From an uncultured Coriobacteriaceae bacterium (GTDB lineage: Bacteria; Actinomycetota; Coriobacteriia; Coriobacteriales; Coriobacteriaceae), in NCBI GenBank assembly GCA_944321435.1, contig CALULH010000002.1, positions 1 to 64,000 of the forward strand: a DNA stretch of 64,000 nucleotides, read 5' to 3'. The notes below the pieces were generated by a model. The model did not search any database and was not told where the DNA came from. It saw only the letters and a list, made by a program, of their open reading frames with translations. The position numbers were made by a program, and so were the translations under genes. The stretch's first letter is position 1, and every line of letters begins with the position of its first letter. Of the stretch, positions 29,255 through 37,575 are shown piece after piece.

Positions 29255-29938
29255 CTAGAGCCGCGTGCGATGGTCGACCTTGCGCGCGATGATGTCGCAC
29301 ACGCTCTGGATGACCTGGACGATCACGACGAGGATGACGATGGCGGCGATCATGACCTCGGTCTGGTAGCGGTAGTAGCCGTAGCGGATGGCGATGTCGC
29401 CCAGTCCGCCCGCGCCCACCGCGCCGGCGATGGCCGTGTAACCGAGAACCGCGATGAGCGTGACCGCCACGCCGCGCACGATGGAGGGCATCGCCTCGGG
29501 CAGCAGCGCGCTAAAGACAATGCGCGGGGTGCTGGCGCCGCAGGCCTCGACGGCCTCCACGCTGGAACGCGGCACCTCCGCAAGCGACTGCTCGACCATG
29601 CGCGCGATGAAGGGCGACGTGGAGAGCACGAGCGGCGGAATGGTTCCCAAAATGCCCGTCGAAGTGCCCATGATGATGCGCGTGACGGGGATGATGGAGA
29701 TCATCAGGATGATGAACGGGAACGAACGGCAGATGTTCACCACCCAGCCGAGCACCGCGTTGAGCTTGGGGTGCGGGCGAAGCGAGCCAGGGGCCGTCAG
29801 GTAGAGCACCACGCCCAGGGCCACGCCGATAACGTAGGAGATGATGGTCGGGACCAAGAGCATGACGACGGTAGCGCCGGTTCCCTCAAGAAGCAGCTCG
29901 CCGTACTCGTCGGCAAAGGCGGTCAGTTCGTTAAGCAT
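29255..29938 (-). CDS. metI: methionine ABC transporter permease
   Basis: A 227-residue membrane subunit with about five helices. The ABC permease EAA loop reads AVEACGASTPRIVFSALLPEA, as in MetI; the end is DIAIRYGYYRYQTEVM. The start ATG 29938 overlaps the metN stop by 8 bp (ATGCTTAA), which indicates translational coupling. Confidence 0.95.
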   Translation of the reverse strand: MLNELTAFADEYGELLLEGTGATVVMLLVPTIISYVIGVALGVVLYLTAPGSLRPHPKLNAVLGWVVNICRSFPFIILMISIIPVTRIIMGTSTGILGTIPPLVLSTSPFIARMVEQSLAEVPRSSVEAVEACGASTPRIVFSALLPEAMPSIVRGVAVTLIAVLGYTAIAGAVGAGGLGDIAIRYGYYRYQTEVMIAAIVILVVIVQVIQSVCDIIARKVDHRTRL

Positions 29939-30680
29939 CCCAATCAACCCTCTCGAGCAGCACCTTCGCCGCGTCGGAGCGCGGATCGGCGAACACGTCG
30001 GCAACGCTCCCCTGCTCCACCACGCGACCGTGGTCGAGCACCACCACGTTACGGCAGATCTTCTCGACCACGCCCATGGAGTGCGTGATCACGATGATGG
30101 TCACGCCGGTCTCACGGTTGATCTGGCGCAGGAGCTTCAGGATGGTGTTGGTGCTGGCTGGGTCGAGGGCGCTCGTGGCCTCGTCGCACAGGATGTACTC
30201 GGGATCGCAAGCCAGCGCGCGGGCAATGGCCACGCGCTGCTGCTGCCCGCCGGAGAGCTGCGAAGGATACGACGCAGCCTTCTCCTTGAGACCCACTAGG
30301 TCGAGAAGCTCGAGCGCGCGGGCGCGATTCTCCGCCGTCACCTTGCCGGTGGCCGCCAAATACGGAAAGCACACGTTGGCGAGCACGGTCTTTTGGGACA
30401 GCAGCCCAAAGCTCTGGAAGATCATGGCCACACGGCGACGATACGTGCGCAGCGCCGCGCCGGAAAGCCCGGTAACGTCCTGGCCGTCCACCACGATCTG
30501 ACCCGAGGTGGGCTTTTCCAGCAGGTTGATGCAGCGCACCAACGTGGACTTGCCGGCACCGCTCATGCCAATGATGCCCATGATGTCGCCGTCGGCGATG
30601 TCGATGGAGACATCGTCCAGCGCATGCGCGCTCTCAGCAGCGCCGCCGTACGTTTTGGAGAGGTTCTTGATTTGAATCAC
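29931..30680 (-). CDS. metN: methionine ABC transporter ATP-binding protein
   Basis: A 249-residue ATPase. Walker A GMSGAGKSTLVR, ABC signature LSGGQQQRVAIARAL and Walker B YILCDEATSALDP are intact. It lacks most of the C-terminal NIL/ACT regulatory domain of E. coli MetN (343 residues), a short form also seen in other bacteria. GTG 30680 (VIQIKNLSKTYGG) is chosen because family similarity begins there and GGAGCTACCCTC lies upstream. First gene of metNIQ; a structured leader precedes it. Confidence 0.92.
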   Translation of the reverse strand: MIQIKNLSKTYGGAAESAHALDDVSIDIADGDIMGIIGMSGAGKSTLVRCINLLEKPTSGQIVVDGQDVTGLSGAALRTYRRRVAMIFQSFGLLSQKTVLANVCFPYLAATGKVTAENRARALELLDLVGLKEKAASYPSQLSGGQQQRVAIARALACDPEYILCDEATSALDPASTNTILKLLRQINRETGVTIIVITHSMGVVEKICRNVVVLDHGRVVEQGSVADVFADPRSDAAKVLLERVDWDA

Positions 30681-30710
30681 GAGGGTAGCTCCGCTCGATA
30701 ATCGACCAAT

Positions 30711-30794
30711 GGGGAGACTGTCTCCCGCCGGAAACAGCCTATCAAAGGCGCCCGGTCTCACCGCACGCGACGCATGCGGCAAGGTGCCCGGGCG
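30711..30794 (-). promoter_or_regulatory. structured leader upstream of metN
   Basis: In the minus-strand RNA, CGCCCGG (30794-30788) pairs with CCGGGCG (30755-30749) around an inner hairpin CCGCATG / CGTGCGG. Nearer metN, GGCTGTTTCC pairs with GACTGTCTCC and GGGAGAC with GTCTCCC, which would be mutually exclusive folds. I could not match it to a known SAM riboswitch. A regulatory leader is inferred from the pairings and the gene's function. Confidence 0.3.
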
Positions 30795-30940
30795 AGGGCA
30801 TCTCCATAGCCATGGCCATCATCATATGTGCGGAGTAAGTAAACATGTGGTGTAGCTTAGCGCGCGCCGCACCCCGCCGTCAAGCCGAAACGAGCGTGAA
30901 ACACTTGAGCGAGAAGTGCGAGAAACACTAGGGGCCTGCG

Positions 30941-31022
30941 GGAGGTCCGGGGTTATCATCCCGTGCTCAAACATTCTCGCCTCGCTGCGAAACTGCGCGC
31001 GGGACGATAACCCCGGACCTCC
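30941..31022. other. 23-bp stem-loop (copy D) in the metN-asp23 gap
   Basis: Arms 30941-30963 and 31000-31022 (outer GGAGGTCCGGGGTTATC) match with one mismatch around a 36-nt loop. It belongs to the same class of long intergenic stem-loops as copies A, B and C. The 565-bp gap 30681-31245 otherwise holds only the metN leader and copy B. Confidence 0.55.
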
Positions 31023-31142
31023 TTGCAACGTGCTCTATCTGGCAGCGCGTTATCCGCGCATCAGGCTCTCACACGAGGATGTTCGCACCGAATCCAACCC
31101 GCCATGCGGGCCGAGAACCACCCGAGAACATGAGAGATGTAA

Positions 31143-31209
31143 GAGGCCCTCCCCCTTTGCTCTAAGCGAGATCGCGAAGCCTCGAGCGTGAGCAAAGGGG
31201 GAGGGCCTC
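31143..31209. terminator. long stem-loop with conserved loop (copy B), after asp23
   Basis: A perfect 20-bp stem (GAGGCCCTCCCCCTTTGCTC and complement) encloses the 27-nt loop 31163-31189. The loop equals that of copy A at 21339-21366 except for one missing base. It lies 36 bp beyond the asp23 stop, where a terminator is expected. Confidence 0.6.
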
Positions 31210-31245
31210 AGGCAAGCCCATGCGCAATTTCAACCGAGTTGGCGG

Positions 31246-31818
31246 TTACTCCTCGGCGTCCTCGTCCTTGTGATCGGAGGAGTGGCGGCGCTTGGCCTCG
31301 TACTCCTCGCGCGTGATGACGTCCTCGATGCGCAGGTTGATGCCCGCGACCTCAAGGCCGGTCATCTGCTCCAGGGCCTGGGTCACAGCCACCTTCACAT
31401 CGTCGAAGATAGCCGGTGCGTAGGACCCGTACTCGATGATAACCGAGATGTGCACCAAGACGCGGTTGTCGTCGGTAACCTCGACCGTGACGCCCTTGGC
31501 CAGGTTCTCGGCGCCGAACTGCTCCTGCACGAAGTGCATCAGGTTGCCCTTCATGCCAAGCACGTGCGGCACGGTGCGGGTCGCCATGGCCACGATCTTC
31601 TCGATCACGCCGTTGGAATAGGTGAGCGAGTCCTCGGAGTCGTCCTCGTCGTCCTCGGGCTCGGCGTCCGCAGCGTCGGCGGCCTCATCCTCGGACTCGT
31701 CGGCGTCAGCTGCGAGATCGGCATCGCCGACCTCCTCAACGGCCTCGGAGACTTCAGGTTCAACCTGCTCGGAGAGCTTCTCGTCCTTCTCGACCGTGGT
31801 CTCGGTATCCTGTGCCAT
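31246..31818 (-). CDS. Asp23/Gls24 family envelope stress response protein
   Basis: A 190-residue protein. The first 65 residues are very acidic (runs of Glu and Asp). The Asp23 domain follows: YSNGVIEKIVAMATRTVPHV, then VTVEVTDDNRVLVHISVIIEYG and VAVTQALEQMTGLEVAGINL. Asp23 proteins are cytoplasmic but tethered to the membrane by AmaP and respond to cell envelope stress (family knowledge). It is the last gene of amaP-DUF2273-asp23, matching that link. AAAGGAGCTACCG precedes ATG 31818. Confidence 0.9.
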   Translation of the reverse strand: MAQDTETTVEKDEKLSEQVEPEVSEAVEEVGDADLAADADESEDEAADAADAEPEDDEDDSEDSLTYSNGVIEKIVAMATRTVPHVLGMKGNLMHFVQEQFGAENLAKGVTVEVTDDNRVLVHISVIIEYGSYAPAIFDDVKVAVTQALEQMTGLEVAGINLRIEDVITREEYEAKRRHSSDHKDEDAEE

Positions 31819-31878
31819 CGGTAGCTCCTTTGTATGTTTGCAGCCTACGCGGTTTGCCCCTCTTGCCGACGCGCGGCC

Positions 31879-32313
31879 CTACCGCCCGCCAAAATGGCGC
31901 CGGAAGAAGTTGACGATGCCATTATCCCCATCGAGGGCCTGGCCTATGATCACGCCGATCAAAACGAACAAGGCGATCACGAGCGCGTCCCAGAACCCGA
32001 GGAACAGCACGAGAAGCGCCGCCACCAGGCCGATGAAGCCGCAGAGCACCGTGTTCTTGTGGGAGCCGGCGTAACGCTCGAACGTCTCGTCGGTATCCCC
32101 CAGCACGTCGCGCACCACGCGGACGGTGCCGGGGATCTTGCGGTTATCGGCCGCACCCTCCTTGCGCGCACGTTGGCGCGCGGAGCCGGAGGTCGCCGGC
32201 GCGGTGTCCGCGCCCTTTCCCGCCGCGCGGGGCGCGCGCTCCGCGTCGGACGGCGCCGCGCTCTGCTCGATCACGGTTTTGGGGGCCTTGCGGCCCTTCG
32301 CATCGTCACTCAT
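31879..32313 (-). CDS. DUF2273 membrane protein of the Asp23 cluster
   Basis: 144 residues: an Arg/Ala-rich, probably disordered cytoplasmic half, then two membrane helices (TVLCGFIGLVAALLVLFLGF and ALVIALFVLIGVIIGQALDG) ending NFFRRHFGGR, the DUF2273 pattern. Its ATG overlaps the amaP stop by 8 bp, so translation is coupled. Found beside amaP and asp23 in many Gram-positives; exact role unknown. Confidence 0.82.
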   Translation of the reverse strand: MSDDAKGRKAPKTVIEQSAAPSDAERAPRAAGKGADTAPATSGSARQRARKEGAADNRKIPGTVRVVRDVLGDTDETFERYAGSHKNTVLCGFIGLVAALLVLFLGFWDALVIALFVLIGVIIGQALDGDNGIVNFFRRHFGGR

Positions 32314-32857
32314 CGCTCGACTCCTTCTGAACGGTCACGGTCTTGGCGGGCAGCACCTTGAGGCGCACTGCGGCGCACGGCGACCCCACGAGGCGCTCGC
32401 ACGCTGCGGAGGCGTGCTCCTGTGCCGTCCGGACCGCATCCTTCACGTCATGCTCAACTAGCGGAATGACCTCAACGGCAAAGCGCGCCTCCTGCGGCTT
32501 GCGGCGGCGCACGGACCCCTCGACGCGCTCGACTAAGAACGCGCCGTCCTCCTCGACCGCGGCGCGCACGCTCGACTCGAGCGCGCGGACGGCGATCTCG
32601 AGGTTCTCGCTGCCCGCGGGGCGCACGGCGCGCGGGGCGGGCCGGGGCGAGAAAACCGCCCGCAGCAGCGCCACCACGGCGCTCACGCCGACGACGCACA
32701 AAGAAACCCCCAGCGCAACCCGTGCGGGTTGCGCATGGAGGTCTACAGGCAATGCAGGAAGAAACGATGAGGGAAGCAGCTCGTAAGCTCCCGCCGTGAG
32801 GCACACCGCGCATGCGATGACGTACACCAGGTACACCAGGCGCTTCGCAAAACGCAT
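32306..32857 (-). CDS. AmaP-like alkaline shock membrane anchor
   Basis: 183 residues with two N-terminal membrane helices (LVYLVYVIACAVCLTAGAY and VALGVSLCVVGVSAVVALL), then a cytoplasmic domain (SENLEIAVRALESSVRAAVE ... VKDAVRTAQEHASAACERLVG) as in AmaP/DUF322-linked proteins that hold Asp23 at the membrane. The assignment rests on topology and gene order. It starts 35 bp after the yebC stop, so yebC may share the transcript. Confidence 0.72.
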   Translation of the reverse strand: MRFAKRLVYLVYVIACAVCLTAGAYELLPSSFLPALPVDLHAQPARVALGVSLCVVGVSAVVALLRAVFSPRPAPRAVRPAGSENLEIAVRALESSVRAAVEEDGAFLVERVEGSVRRRKPQEARFAVEVIPLVEHDVKDAVRTAQEHASAACERLVGSPCAAVRLKVLPAKTVTVQKESSDE

Positions 32858-32891
32858 GCCGCTCTACCTCCCGTCAACGCGCTGCGAGGGG

Positions 32892-33698
32892 CTACTCCTC
32901 CTCCAGGGCAGCGACAACCTCATCGGTCATGTCCATAGTGTGGTACACGTCCTGGACGTCGTCGAGCTCCTCAAGACGGTCGATGAGGCGCTGCACCTTC
33001 TTGGCGTCGGCAGCGGTGACCTCGGTGGGGGTGGTGGGGACCATGGTGAGCTCGGAGCCCTTGACCTCAACGCCCTGCTCCTCGATGCCCTTGGACACGG
33101 CCATGAGGTCGCCGGGGTTGGTCCAGACGATCCACTCGTCGCCGGCATCCTCGTAATCCTCGCCGCCGGCCTCGGCCACGGCCATCATGAACTCGTCCTC
33201 GTCGGCAGCGGCGCCGTTGCCCTTCATGGCCTCCTTCTTGGACTCCGTATCCACGATCTCCTTGGAGACCACGATCTGGCCCTTGCGCTCGAACTGGAAC
33301 GACACGGAACCGGAGGTGCCCAGGGAGCCGCCCGCATGGCTGAAGGCGGAGCGCACGTCGGCGGCGGTGCGGTTGCGGTTGTCGGTCAGGCACTCAACGT
33401 AAACGGCCACGCCCGCCGGGCCGTAGCCCTCGTAGACCACGTTCTCGTACACCGCGGCATCGGCGCCGGTGCCGAAGGCCTTGTCGATGGCGGACTTGAT
33501 CTTGTCCTTGGGCATGGACTGCGCCTTGGCCTTGGCCACGGCGGCGGCCAGGCTGGCGTTGTTGTCGGGGTTGGGATCGTTGCCCAGGCGGGCTGCAACG
33601 GTGATGTTGCGGCTCAGCTTGGAGAACAGCGCGGAACGCTTAGCGTCCTGCGCGCCCTTGCGATGCTTGGTAGTTGCCCATTTAGAGTGTCCGGACAT
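32892..33698 (-). CDS. yebC: YebC/PmpR family DNA-binding transcriptional regulator
   Basis: A 268-residue cytoplasmic protein beginning MSGHSKWATTKHRKGAQDAK, the family hallmark. It continues with ITVAARLGNDPNPDNNASL, NVVYEGYGPAGVAVYVE, DNRNRTAADVRSAFSHAGG and FERKGQIVV. Recent work ties YebC proteins to translation of difficult sequences as well as to transcription. Length is about 25 residues above average because of the acidic insert (EDYEDAGDEW). Start 33698 follows GAGAAGGAGCTTCTTC. Confidence 0.95.
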   Translation of the reverse strand: MSGHSKWATTKHRKGAQDAKRSALFSKLSRNITVAARLGNDPNPDNNASLAAAVAKAKAQSMPKDKIKSAIDKAFGTGADAAVYENVVYEGYGPAGVAVYVECLTDNRNRTAADVRSAFSHAGGSLGTSGSVSFQFERKGQIVVSKEIVDTESKKEAMKGNGAAADEDEFMMAVAEAGGEDYEDAGDEWIVWTNPGDLMAVSKGIEEQGVEVKGSELTMVPTTPTEVTAADAKKVQRLIDRLEELDDVQDVYHTMDMTDEVVAALEEE

Positions 33699-33832
33699 GA
33701 AGAAGCTCCTTCTCACATGCAACCGCGGCAGCGTCGCGGCCGATTGATATTCATACAAGTAAGAGAGTTTACAACGAACGCGCCTGCGACAAAAGCGCTG
33801 CCACGAAAGTCACAGAGCACAGAGGGCGGTGG

Positions 33833-33988
33833 TTAGAACTTCTGGTCGAACAGGCTGCGATCGGCGTCGTCGTCGGCGCGGTTGCGCTTGCGGCGCGATT
33901 TCACGAACTGGATGAACCCGTACACCGCGGCGACTACCGCGATGACCACCAGTACCTGCACGAAGAAACCGCCTGTCATGCTATCCAT
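33833..33988 (-). CDS. small single-helix membrane protein, 51 residues
   Basis: ATG 33988 is preceded by GAGGAGCGCTCG and opens a frame of 51 codons. A single membrane segment (GGFFVQVLVVIAVVAAVYGF) is followed by a basic patch SRRKRNR and an acidic end ADDDADRSLFDQKF. The layout (helix, positive inside, acidic tail) and strong ribosome site argue that it is real. It lies 24 bp after the lgt stop on the same strand, so it is probably co-transcribed with lgt. Function unknown. Confidence 0.7.
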   Translation of the reverse strand: MDSMTGGFFVQVLVVIAVVAAVYGFIQFVKSRRKRNRADDDADRSLFDQKF

Positions 33989-34012
33989 CGAGCGCTCCTC
34001 AAACCTGCGGCC

Positions 34013-34852
34013 CTAGTCCTGGGCCGGCGCATCGTCGCTTCCAAGATAGCAGACTTGCGGTGCCTGGCGGCGGTGAGCCCACACCAGCACGAGAACGCCA
34101 GCCACGATGACCGGCACGGAGAGCAGCTGCCCCATGGTGATGGGCCCGAAGAGGTAGCCCAGCTGCGCGTCGGGCACGCGCACAAACTCGACCAGGAAGC
34201 GCGCGATGCCGTAGCCCATCGCAAAGGTCCCCAAAAACGTGCCCTGAACGCGCGGGGGACGCTTGCGCGAGAGCGCGTAGAGCACGCAGAACAGCACCAC
34301 GCCCTCCAGCAGCGCCTCGTAAAGCTGGCTGGGATGGCGCGGCGTATCCCCGGCCGCACCGCCAAAGACAACGCCCCAGGGCAGGTCCGTGGGCTTGCCC
34401 CACAGCTCCCCGTTGACGAAGTTTGCGCAACGTCCCAGGCCGAGCGCCAGCGGGGCACCGATAACCGCCAGGTCGGCGATGGTCATGGGGTTGATCTTGA
34501 GCATGCGGCACACCAGCGCGCCGCCGATGAGCGCGCCTGCGAAGCCGCCGTGAAAGCTCATGCCGCCGTGGTTGGTGGCCAAGATCTCAAGGGGATGCTC
34601 CCAGTAGTAGCCATTGCCGTAGAAGATCACGTAGAACAGCCGCCCGCCGATGATGAGCCCGAAGACCACGCCGATCACGATGCTCATGGTGTCGTCGGGC
34701 GTGAGGCCCAGGCCCCAGCGCTTGGCGGTGCGGTACATCACGAAGCCCGTGAGGATAGCGCCCACCACGTAGGCCAGGCCGTACCAGTAGATGGTGATGG
34801 GTCCGGCCGAGATGGCCACCGGATCCAGCATATGGTAAAGCTCGTTGAGCAT
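34013..34852 (-). CDS. lgt: prolipoprotein diacylglyceryl transferase
   Basis: A 279-residue membrane enzyme that attaches diacylglycerol to the lipobox cysteine of prolipoproteins such as MetQ. Family blocks: IYWYGLAYVVGA near the N-terminus, GRLFYVIFYG, GGMSFHGGFAGALIGG, and the signature LGRCANFVNGELWGKPTDLPWG, in which the Arg and Asn are essential; then HPSQLYEALLEG. About seven hydrophobic helices. Start 34852 follows AAGGAGGAGCC. Confidence 0.96.
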   Translation of the reverse strand: MLNELYHMLDPVAISAGPITIYWYGLAYVVGAILTGFVMYRTAKRWGLGLTPDDTMSIVIGVVFGLIIGGRLFYVIFYGNGYYWEHPLEILATNHGGMSFHGGFAGALIGGALVCRMLKINPMTIADLAVIGAPLALGLGRCANFVNGELWGKPTDLPWGVVFGGAAGDTPRHPSQLYEALLEGVVLFCVLYALSRKRPPRVQGTFLGTFAMGYGIARFLVEFVRVPDAQLGYLFGPITMGQLLSVPVIVAGVLVLVWAHRRQAPQVCYLGSDDAPAQD

Positions 34853-34952
34853 GGCTCCTCCTTGCGGCGCTCACCGCGCCGTACGGCGCGGAGGCTCCCA
34901 GCGTTATACCACGTACGTGCGACGAATTCGACAACAAGGCGCCTCCGGCGGT

Positions 34953-35031
34953 CGGCCATTGGGGACCGGCCATTGGGGACGGGTACCTATGGCAGACAGT
35001 TGTCTGCCATAGGTACCCGTCCCCAATGGCC
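34953..35031. repeat. 64-bp near-perfect palindrome with GGGGACGGGTACC core
   Basis: Positions 34968-34998 and 35001-35031 are exact 31-bp complements around a GT centre. The arm begins GGCCATTGGGGACGGGTACC and ends ATGGCAGACA. A partial extra copy of GGCCATTGGGGAC precedes it at 34953-34966. The GGGGAC-x-GGTACC type of core is reminiscent of REP sequences mobilised by RAYT transposases (family knowledge); no such transposase lies in this window. It fills the lgt / two-CW gap. Confidence 0.65.
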
Positions 35032-35064
35032 TCCAATAGCCTCCCACGCGGGCGTCCGCGCCCC

Positions 35065-35463
35065 TCAGCGCCGGGACCGCGGCGGGGCGGGGCGCTCGCC
35101 CACGCGCGGACCGTGCGCAATGAAATGCGCGCAGCCGCGGCACTGCTCCTTGACCGCCTGGAACCGGTCGACCGTGGGGTCGAGTAGGTCCAAGCCGCCC
35201 GCCAGCTTATGCCACGGCCGGTCGCACTGCGAGAACGCGCAGGTTGCCGGGCACACCGCGTAGCAGGGATCGTTGGCATGGGGGCATTCGGCCTCCATAG
35301 GCTCGTGCAGGCCGAAGAGCCCCGCGCATCCCCTGAGCTCCCAGCAGCGCACGACGCCGTCGGCGCCGCGCGGGTCGGGCACCGGCCGGTCGCGCGGATC
35401 TCCCTCCGCGCGAGCCCCGACATGGGTTGCAGCCGCCTCCGCAGCTTCCGCACCGTGCGCCAT
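35065..35463 (-). CDS. cysteine-rich protein with two-CW-like motif
   Basis: A 132-residue soluble protein. After a 38-residue Ala/Arg-rich start come CWELRGC, then ECPHANDPCYAVCPATCAFSQC and finally EQCRGCAHF, about ten cysteines in all. This resembles two-CW domain proteins that probably bind metal. A ribosome site GGGGAGGGGCGT precedes ATG 35463. It lies 92 bp after the nifU stop. Metal and role unknown; the cysteines could hold zinc or an Fe-S cluster, which would fit the NifU neighbour. Confidence 0.65.
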   Translation of the reverse strand: MAHGAEAAEAAATHVGARAEGDPRDRPVPDPRGADGVVRCWELRGCAGLFGLHEPMEAECPHANDPCYAVCPATCAFSQCDRPWHKLAGGLDLLDPTVDRFQAVKEQCRGCAHFIAHGPRVGERPAPPRSRR

Positions 35464-35555
35464 ACGCCCCTCCCCGCCTACGCAAGCGCGCCGCCCGGAT
35501 GCCCCGAGACGGCGCGCTTTGCCTGCCTTTTTGCAACCTCGTGCCGAGCGCCCCG

Positions 35556-35801
35556 CTAGAAGCGGACGTCGTTGACGGCCTCGACGCGGGTGACGCCGGG
35601 CACGTGCTCCTTCAGGATGCGCTCAATGCCCATGGAGAGCGTCATCTGGCTCATGGGGCAACCGGCGCAGGCGCCCTGCAGCTCGAGCGAGACCACGCCG
35701 TCCTCGTCCACGCCCACGAACTGGCAGTCGCCGCCGTCAGCCTGCAGGTTGGGGCGAATAGCGTCGAGCGTCTGCTTCAGAAGTTCCTCGTTCACTGCCA
35801 T
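35556..35801 (-). CDS. NifU-like C-terminal domain protein (Fe-S scaffold)
   Basis: An 81-residue protein consisting only of the NifU C-terminal domain. LKQTLDAIRPNLQADGGD is the start and LELQGACAGCPMSQMTLSMG carries the CxxC that binds a 4Fe-4S cluster for transfer to client proteins. Start 35801 (MAVNEELL) follows GAAAGGAACGCTGCC; the upstream in-frame start adds ten basic residues and lacks a site. It would serve the several Fe-S and radical SAM proteins encoded nearby. Confidence 0.92.
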   Translation of the reverse strand: MAVNEELLKQTLDAIRPNLQADGGDCQFVGVDEDGVVSLELQGACAGCPMSQMTLSMGIERILKEHVPGVTRVEAVNDVRF

Positions 35802-35979
35802 GGCAGCGTTCCTTTCTTCCCGCCGCGCCAATATGAAGGCGCATGCGTAGCGTATAGATCGGCAGGGTTATACCCATACGGTGGCTAACTATACCACGGC
35901 GCCCGACGGCCTGCAGGCGCGGTCAGCTGCCTCCAAAAAGCGGGAATACTGGGAAAAAGGCGCGTAAAGGAGGCCGCTT

Positions 35980-37575
35980 ATGTCCATCGTCGCCGCGTTT
36001 GCCGTTCCGCACCCGCCGCTGATCATCCCCGCCGTCGGACGCGGTCGAGAAAACGAGATAGCCGCAACCGTCGAGGCGTACCGGAAGATGGGCCGCCGCG
36101 TGGCGGCGCTCGATCCCGACGTGATCGTGATCTCGAGCCCGCACACCGTCATGTACGCCGACTACCTGCACATTGCGCCGGGCGCAGGCGCACAGGGAAC
36201 GTTCGCGCAGTTCGGGGCCGCGCAAACGGGCGGGCGCGTGCGGTACGACCAGGCGTTCGCGCGCGAGCTGGCGCAACGGGGGCAGCGGGCGGGCATCGCC
36301 TGCGGCACCGAGGGCGCGCGCAACCCCGATCTCGACTGGGGCGTGCTGATCCCGCTGCACTTCATCCAGAAAGGCTACGACGAGCAGGGCGCCCCGAGCG
36401 CCGGAGAGCCGGCGGGCGAGAAGGACGGCGCTGCGCGCAGGCTCCCCGGGCTGGGACGGCTATCTGCGCACGGCGGCGCCGCGGAGCTACCGCTGCTGCC
36501 CTGCCCCATCGTGCGGCTGGGGATAGCGGGCCTTTCGCCGACAGATCACTACCGGCTGGGCAGGTGCGTGCAAAAGACGGCGGCCCATCTGGGGCGACGG
36601 GCGGTGTACGTGGCATCGGGCGACCTTTCGCACAAGCTCGCCGAAACCGGTCCGTACGGCTTCGCGCTGGAAGGGCCCGCCTTTGACAAGCAGGTCGGCG
36701 AGGCGTTTGCCGCGGGCGACTTCCTGGCGCTGCTCACGCTCGACCCCGGCTTTTGCGAGCGCGCGGCCGAATGCGGGCTGCGCAGCTTCTGGATCATGGC
36801 GGGCGCGCTGGACCGCACCCCGGTGAAGCCCGAGCTGCTCAGCTACGAGGGCCCCTTCGGCGTGGGCTACGGCGTGGCCGCCTTCACACCCGCGGGGCCC
36901 GAGGGGTCGGATGCCGCCCGCGCGTTCGACGAGCAGTACGAGGCTTGGCACGCACGGGGCCTCGCCGCGCGACGCGGCGCCGAGAGCCCCTATGTGCGCC
37001 TGGCCCGCTTTGCGCTGGAGCTGTACGTGCGGAAGCGCGAGCGCCCGACGCTGCCCGCAAGTCATGAGGAGGCGCGGGCATGGGCACGGTCGGGCGGCGC
37101 CGGCGACCCGCGCGTACCGCCGGCAGACCTACTGGAGGGCCTGCCGGCAGAGGCGTTCGGCACCCGTGCGGGGACGTTCGTCTCGTTGAAGAAGGACGGG
37201 CAGCTGCGCGGCTGCATCGGCACCATTGCGCCGGTGCGCGCCACCCTGGCCGAGGAGATCTGCGCCAATGCCGTGAGCGCCGGCTGCCGCGACCCGCGCT
37301 TCTCGCCCGTCACCGACGCCGAGCTGTCGGAGCTGGTCTACGACGTTGACGTGCTCAGCGCACCCGAGCGCGTTGCCGGGCCCGAGGAGCTGGACCCGGC
37401 GCGCTACGGCGTGATCGTGAGCGCGCCCGACGGCCGTCGCGGCCTTTTGCTGCCCGACCTGGACGGCGTGGACACCGTTGACGAGCAGCTCCGCATCGCC
37501 GCGCGCAAAGGCGGCGTCGACCTGGCCGATGACGGTATTCGACTTGAGCGGTTCTGCGTGACGAGGTACCTGTGA
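35980..37575 (+). CDS. AmmeMemoRadiSam AmrB-AmrA fusion (Memo/LigB-like plus AMMECR1)
   Basis: 531 residues in two parts. Residues 1-300 are a Memo/class III dioxygenase-like domain (AVPHPPLIIPAVGRG, then DPDVIVISSPHT and VYVASGDLSHKL). Residues about 340-531 form the AMMECR1 domain with the hallmark LRGCIGTIAP, then ICANAVSAGCRDPRFSPV and LPDLDGVDTVDEQL. The three families AMMECR1, Memo and a radical SAM enzyme co-occur as the AmmeMemoRadiSam system; function is still unknown. A Gly/Ala-rich insertion at about 140-165 is not conserved. AAAGGAGGCCGCTT precedes ATG. It overlaps the next gene by 4 bp. Confidence 0.9.
   Translation: MSIVAAFAVPHPPLIIPAVGRGRENEIAATVEAYRKMGRRVAALDPDVIVISSPHTVMYADYLHIAPGAGAQGTFAQFGAAQTGGRVRYDQAFARELAQRGQRAGIACGTEGARNPDLDWGVLIPLHFIQKGYDEQGAPSAGEPAGEKDGAARRLPGLGRLSAHGGAAELPLLPCPIVRLGIAGLSPTDHYRLGRCVQKTAAHLGRRAVYVASGDLSHKLAETGPYGFALEGPAFDKQVGEAFAAGDFLALLTLDPGFCERAAECGLRSFWIMAGALDRTPVKPELLSYEGPFGVGYGVAAFTPAGPEGSDAARAFDEQYEAWHARGLAARRGAESPYVRLARFALELYVRKRERPTLPASHEEARAWARSGGAGDPRVPPADLLEGLPAEAFGTRAGTFVSLKKDGQLRGCIGTIAPVRATLAEEICANAVSAGCRDPRFSPVTDAELSELVYDVDVLSAPERVAGPEELDPARYGVIVSAPDGRRGLLLPDLDGVDTVDEQLRIAARKGGVDLADDGIRLERFCVTRYL

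Noticed and set aside
30681..30900. SAM riboswitch or T-box upstream of metN
   Set aside because: Core motifs of SAM-I, SAM-II, SAM-IV and the T-box GGTGG stretch are absent.
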